From Amycolatopsis azurea DSM 43854 (lineage in GTDB: Bacteria > Actinomycetota > Actinomycetes > Mycobacteriales > Pseudonocardiaceae), in NCBI RefSeq assembly GCF_001995215.1, contig NZ_MUXN01000002.1:649427-713426 (forward strand): a DNA stretch of 64,000 bases, given 5' to 3'. The position numbers were made by a program, and so were the translations under genes. Below are positions 60,285-64,000 of this stretch, piece by piece (within the stretch, counting starts at the first letter, position 1; each line of letters starts with the position of its first letter). Under the pieces are notes generated by a model, which saw only the letters and a program-made list of their open reading frames with translations, searched no databases and was not told the origin of the DNA.

Positions 60285-60337
60285 GTTGCGAAAGCCACGT
60301 TCGCAACGCTGAAGGTTGCGAACGTGGCTTTCGCAAC
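60285..60337. repeat. Nested inverted repeat, intergenic
   Basis: A 23-bp arm (60285-60307) is perfectly complementary to 60315-60337 around a seven-base loop. Each arm is itself an inverted repeat: GTTGCGAA / TTCGCAAC, separated by seven bases. This gives four GTTGCGAA half-sites. It lies between a TetR gene and the 3' end of the YaaA-like gene, so it may terminate the latter, or be a dispersed genomic repeat. Confidence 0.85.
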
Positions 60338-60380
60338 ACCAGCTCGGCCGTCTGAACGTGAGAGTGCGGGACCGCGTCGG

Positions 60381-61001
60381 TCAGTCGAGGACCTCGACGA
60401 CCATGCCCGGCGGGTAGTCCGACGGCGATCCGCGCCACCAAGCGCCGAAAGCCTGAGCCAGCCGCCGGGGTACCTCGACCTGCGCGCCGCCGCCATTGAA
60501 GTCGATCGTCACCAGCACGCCCTCGATTTCCGAGGAACTCCAAGAGATCCGCCGGACCAGCTTCGCGTAATCGGCGCTCGCGGACACGAAAGTGACGACG
60601 TTCGTCGCGCCGATCCGCCGGGCTTCCCCGAGTACGGCGTCTTCGAGCACGCCGCGCGGCCAGTCGCTGAGCCGGAGCTTCCGGTCGTAGTAGGGGATCG
60701 GCTCGCCGGCGCGCAGGATTCCGTAGCCGCCGCTGAGCAGCAGCAACCGTCCGTGCCCGGCCGCCTCGCCCAGCGCGCTGCCGACGTTCCGGTAGAAGTT
60801 CCCGTTGTAGCGAAGCCACGCGGGCCGCATTCCGCCACTGTCTACTTTGGACTTCGTGAGGACGTCGGCCCGCGCGCGAAGCATCGCTTCCGGCCAGTCG
60901 GCACCGGTCTCGCCCGCGTCGCCGCCTCGGATCTTGGCTTTCGAGGGGCCGAGAATCGTCAGCGCCTCGCGCGGATCCACCTCGTCCAGAACGGTTTTCA
61001 C
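60381..61001 (-). CDS. YaaA-like (DUF6884/UPF0246-related) protein
   Basis: This 206-residue protein has LTILGPSKAKI near the N-terminus, RYNGNFYRNV near residue 65, and LLLLSGGYGILRAGEPIPYYDRKL (short blocks) near residue 88. These match the order in YaaA, a DNA-binding protein of peroxide stress that limits Fenton damage, and in related DUF6884 proteins. The start is GTG 61001. It is 13 bp downstream of the DICT protein gene and likely in the same transcript. The family link is my reading of motifs. Confidence 0.7.
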   Translation of the reverse strand: MKTVLDEVDPREALTILGPSKAKIRGGDAGETGADWPEAMLRARADVLTKSKVDSGGMRPAWLRYNGNFYRNVGSALGEAAGHGRLLLLSGGYGILRAGEPIPYYDRKLRLSDWPRGVLEDAVLGEARRIGATNVVTFVSASADYAKLVRRISWSSSEIEGVLVTIDFNGGGAQVEVPRRLAQAFGAWWRGSPSDYPPGMVVEVLD

Positions 61002-61014
61002 CGGAGGGACCGTA

Positions 61015-62130
61015 TCAGTGGAACCAGGGCGAACCGTTGCCGTTCGGGGTCGGGAGCCTGCCGTGACTCGGCGGCCACAGCACCGCGGTCGGTACCTGCT
61101 TCAGCTGCGCACGCAGGGAGTTCACGGGCAGCGGCCGCTTCCGGGTGAGCATGGTCGTCGTCCGCGGGTGCAGGTCCACGAACGGGTAGGTGGTGTGGAG
61201 CGCGCCGAGCCGCCGTTCGAGGCGCAGGCTGCGTTCGGTCAGGTCGGCCGATTCCAGCGCGGGCTGGACCAGCAGGAATTCGGCGTTGCCGAGCCGGACC
61301 GCCCGGTCGAGCGGGCGGAGATCCTCGCGGATCAGATCCGCTATGTTCTGCTCGGTGTGCATCTTGACCCGGTTGCCGTGCCGCCGCCCGACCTCGTCGA
61401 GGTCGTCGACGGTGATCAGGATCAGGCCGAGCGGGACGGTGTCGGTCGACGCGCCCAGCCAGCCCGAGATCCCGGCCATGGTCGCCAGCCCGGTGTCGGG
61501 ATCGGTCGCGAGGGCCGGTTCCTCCGGCTTCGACGGCGCTTGCCGCTCGAGCCGTCCGGCGAGATGGCGCAAGGCCGCTTCCGCGCGGTTCTCCACCGGC
61601 GCCGCCGCGGGGGTCGTCACGCTCTTCAGTACTTCGTCGATCTTGATGCGCGCGGTGGGCGGCAGGCGATCGCCGAGCGCGTCGCGCAGCCGGACGACTT
61701 CGGCGTAAGCCTCGTCGCGGCGGAAACCCCAGCGGCCTTGGAACTGCCGCGCCGCCTCGACGGACGCCGCCGACGGGTCGACGTCGTCGAGATCTTGGGC
61801 GACGACAGAGCCGCCGAAGGTCGGGGTGAGCACCGCGACCGACCATTCGCGGGCGAGGCTCTCCTCGGCGCGCAGCAGCACCGGGGTCACGCCGTGCGGC
61901 AGGTCCGGGCGCCCGGAGTCGACCATGCCGACGACGGTCACGGCCGCGCGCCGGGCGATCCTGGCGTAGACCTCGCGTTCCCGCTCGAAGTAGGGCAAGC
62001 GCTGGAAGAGCGCGAGAACGACCATGTTCTCGTCGGTGCCTTCGGCGAGCGCGGCTCTCTCCACGGCGTGGGAAGCGATCACGAGCGCGCGTTTGGACAG
62101 CACGCCGGCGCGTGCTTCTCCGTCGGTCAT
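61015..62130 (-). CDS. DICT sensory domain with degenerate GGDEF domain
   Basis: This 371-residue soluble protein has an N-terminal DICT domain at about 10-130 (SKRALVIASHAVERAAL, then LFQRLPYFERE, VVGMVDSG) and a C-terminal GGDEF-like domain at about 200-335. DPDTGLATMAGISGWL opens the domain, but the active-site GGDEF is GNAEF, so diguanylate cyclase activity is unlikely. It may bind a nucleotide as a sensor. It is divergent from the SNF2 helicase gene and probably co-transcribed with the YaaA-like gene. Confidence 0.82.
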   Translation of the reverse strand: MTDGEARAGVLSKRALVIASHAVERAALAEGTDENMVVLALFQRLPYFEREREVYARIARRAAVTVVGMVDSGRPDLPHGVTPVLLRAEESLAREWSVAVLTPTFGGSVVAQDLDDVDPSAASVEAARQFQGRWGFRRDEAYAEVVRLRDALGDRLPPTARIKIDEVLKSVTTPAAAPVENRAEAALRHLAGRLERQAPSKPEEPALATDPDTGLATMAGISGWLGASTDTVPLGLILITVDDLDEVGRRHGNRVKMHTEQNIADLIREDLRPLDRAVRLGNAEFLLVQPALESADLTERSLRLERRLGALHTTYPFVDLHPRTTTMLTRKRPLPVNSLRAQLKQVPTAVLWPPSHGRLPTPNGNGSPWFH

Positions 62131-62275
62131 CGAGTGATCGCTTCCGTGTGGGGACTAGCTCATCAGGCTAGAAGAGCGGGCGATCGCCGCCTAGCTACAC
62201 GATGGTGTGACCCTCGCTGACCGGACGCTGATCGGCGCCGGGCATGCTGGAGGGACAGACCGCGAAAGGGGGACC

Positions 62276-64000
62276 ATGACGCCACTCGTCGTGCACGGGC
62301 TGTGGTCCCGTGGCCGCGGGATCGTGCTGTGGGGTGAACACGGCGACCGTCCGGCGACGACGTCGATGCGGCCGTCGAGCGCGGCCCGGCCGCATCCGTT
62401 CGCCGCGTCGGTCGCGGATCTGACCGCGCTGCACCCCGGAAAGCCGGCGTCGGCCGTCCTGCTGCTGCCGTCGCGGCGCGGCGGTCCGGTCGCCTCGCCC
62501 GAACTCGGCTCGCGCGGCAGGCCACAGCAGCAGGAACTCACGCTGGAACCCTGGTCCGTTCCGGCGCTCCTGATCGACCCCTCCGAACTGGGCGACCTGG
62601 CCGACACGGTCAGCTACGGCACTTCCGTCCGGCACCTCCGTGCCGTCGTCCGGCTGGCGAACGACCTGGTGCGCCGCGGCCGCGTGCTCCCCACGCTCGT
62701 GCGGAACGAGATCGTCGCGCGGGCGCGCTGGCGGCCGGTGGCCCGGGGCGGCGACGCGGTCAGGCTCCGGGCGCTGATCGCGGCCATCCCGCCGGTCGGC
62801 CGGGCCGAACACCCCGGACCGGACCCCGCCGCGCTCGTCACCGACGCGCTTCACACGCTGGTCGACGCCGCCGTCCGCGATCGCCTGGCCGCCGCGGGCC
62901 ACGCGACCGAAAGCGACGGTCGTGAAGGGCCGTTCGGATCGTGGCTCCACGCGCTGAAGAGCGCCGACGACCGGATCAGCCAGGCGCCGGGCCGCATGGG
63001 GATCGTCGCCGAAGGCATCGCGGCGTGGGACGAGGTCGGCGACACCGACCTCACCGAAGGCACCGTCTGCCTCCGGCTCGACGAGGTCCCCACGCTGTAC
63101 GGACCGGCCGACGACCCGGACGACCAGACCGGCGACGGAACCAAGTGGCAGCTGCGTTTCCTGCTGCGCTCCGCGGCCGATCCCAGTCTCCTGCTCCCGG
63201 CCGAGGACGTCTGGTCCGGCAAGGCGGGCGCGAAGTTCACCGACCCCGAAGGCCTGTTCACCGCCGAGCTGGAACGAGCCGCGGGAGTGCTGCCGATGCT
63301 CGGCCCGGCGGTCGAGGCCGCGAAGCCGGGCATCTACGACCTCACCGTCGCCGAGACCGTGGAGTTCCTCGACGGTGGCGCGGAGAAGCTGGTCGCGGCC
63401 GGATTCGACGTCGAGCTCCCGGCGAGCTGGGGTGGCAGGCGGAAGCTCGCGCTCAAGCTGTCCGTCCGCGGCGCGCCGGTCGACCAGGCCGCCGTGCACC
63501 GGCTCGGCCGTCACCAGCTCGCTTCCTACCGGTGGGCGCTCGCCGTCGGGGAAGACGCCCTGACCGACGAGGAACTCGCCGGGCTCGCCGCCGCGAAGTC
63601 GTCGCTGGTCCGGCTGCGCGGCCGATGGGTGAGCGTGGATCCCGAACTGCTGCGCGCCGGTCTCGATTACCTGCGCCGCGACCCGGACCGCGAGAAGCCG
63701 CCGCTGCCCACGCCTGCCGACCTTCTTGCCCTGCTTCACGGCGGCTTCGAAGCGCCGCTGCCGGTCACCGAAGTCACCACCGACGGCTGGATCGACGACT
63801 TCCTCGACGGACGGGTCCAGCGCACCATCGAGCCGGTCGAACCGCCGCCGACCTTCCTGGCGACCCTGCGGCCGTACCAGAGCCGTGGTGTCGCCTGGCT
63901 TTCGTTCATGGCGTCGATCGGGCTCGGCGCCTGCCTCGCCGACGACATGGGTCTCGGCAAGACCGTCCAACTGCTCGCGCTCGAAGCGATCGAGCGGGCA
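62276..64000 (+). CDS. SNF2-family DNA helicase, 5' part (cut by window edge)
   Basis: The frame is open for 575 codons to the window end. The long N-terminal region (about 1-535) matches SNF2-associated (DUF3670-like) helicases: [15 protein letters not shown], then a folded domain with [13 protein letters not shown]. The helicase core starts at [15 protein letters not shown] and Walker [11 protein letters not shown] (Lys562). These ATP-driven DNA translocases remodel protein-DNA complexes and are often paired with a SWIM zinc-finger gene. AAGGGGG lies six bases before ATG 62276. The 3' end is not in this window. Confidence 0.9.
   Translation, partial: MTPLVVHGLWSRGRGIVLWGEHGDRPATTSMRPSSAARPHPFAASVADLTALHPGKPASAVLLLPSRRGGPVASPELGSRGRPQQQELTLEPWSVPALLIDPSELGDLADTVSYGTSVRHLRAVVRLANDLVRRGRVLPTLVRNEIVARARWRPVARGGDAVRLRALIAAIPPVGRAEHPGPDPAALVTDALHTLVDAAVRDRLAAAGHATESDGREGPFGSWLHALKSADDRISQAPGRMGIVAEGIAAWDEVGDTDLTEGTVCLRLDEVPTLYGPADDPDDQTGDGTKWQLRFLLRSAADPSLLLPAEDVWSGKAGAKFTDPEGLFTAELERAAGVLPMLGPAVEAAKPGIYDLTVAETVEFLDGGAEKLVAAGFDVELPASWGGRRKLALKLSVRGAPVDQAAVHRLGRHQLASYRWALAVGEDALTDEELAGLAAAKSSLVRLRGRWVSVDPELLRAGLDYLRRDPDREKPPLPTPADLLALLHGGFEAPLPVTEVTTDGWIDDFLDGRVQRTIEPVEPPPTFLATLRPYQSRGVAWLSFMASIGLGACLADDMGLGKTVQLLALEAIERA

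Noticed and set aside
61015..62130. Active diguanylate cyclase
   Set aside because: The GGDEF signature is GNAEF, lacking the residues needed for catalysis.
62195..63970. Open minus-strand frame of 591 codons
   Set aside because: Antisense to the SNF2 helicase, which has a proper start, ribosome site and Walker A motif.

Overview
The window is high-GC actinobacterial DNA. It shows GTG and TTG starts, ATGA/GTGA overlaps, many Tat and Sec secreted enzymes, dense TetR/MarR regulation and type VII (ESX) secretion-associated genes. Gene content and style fit a Pseudonocardiaceae genome, most likely Amycolatopsis or a close relative; this is inference from style, not a database match. It reads as chromosomal accessory DNA. 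There are no rRNA or tRNA genes, no CRISPR array and no recognisable insertion sequence. I annotate 62 genes, plus one weak leader-peptide candidate. The last gene runs off the right edge.

Layout. 1-14.1 kb: a 38-residue membrane peptide, a Tat multicopper oxidase operon with a divergent LysR regulator, a streptogrisin-type protease, a TetR/SGNH-hydrolase pair behind two palindromes, two large membrane proteins, a secreted endo/exonuclease/phosphatase, a cytokinin-dehydrogenase-like FAD oxidase, an EI24 membrane protein, a DsbA-like protein, and a MarR/MFS drug-exporter pair. 14.3-21.6 kb: an ESX-associated cluster of five translationally coupled coiled/PPE-like proteins, an EspG-like chaperone, two YbaB-like proteins and two secreted-type wall hydrolases, but no ESX core machinery. 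21.7-25.5 kb: a 994-residue mosaic secreted sugar enzyme and a NrtR-like Nudix regulator.

25.6-35.3 kb is the most unusual stretch. A purine-nucleosidase domain is fused through one membrane segment to seven cysteine-paired RCC1 repeats. The next gene repeats the same linker-plus-membrane module. A three-gene operon ending in a 1010-residue TPR-CHAT protease follows, then two more genes of DUF3592-like or unknown type. I read this as candidate signalling/conflict machinery. 35.3-42.5 kb is ordinary: an MFS permease, an MBL hydrolase, a secreted protein, an adenylate cyclase, a GH109-like enzyme, a nitroreductase and a trypsin. 42.8-45.6 kb is a low-GC two-gene island: an unrecognised 500-residue protein and a membrane pentapeptide-repeat protein.

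47.1-54.2 kb is one tight operon: a SWIM zinc finger, an unknown protein, a vWA protein, a MoxR-type AAA+ ATPase and a DUF5682-like protein. It looks like an ATPase-vWA chaperone system with dedicated partners. 54.3-60.2 kb holds a carotenoid oxygenase and a run of TetR/MarR regulators, each with a clear palindrome at its promoter. 60.3-64 kb holds a nested inverted repeat, a YaaA-like protein, a DICT plus degenerate-GGDEF protein, and the 5' part of an SNF2 helicase.
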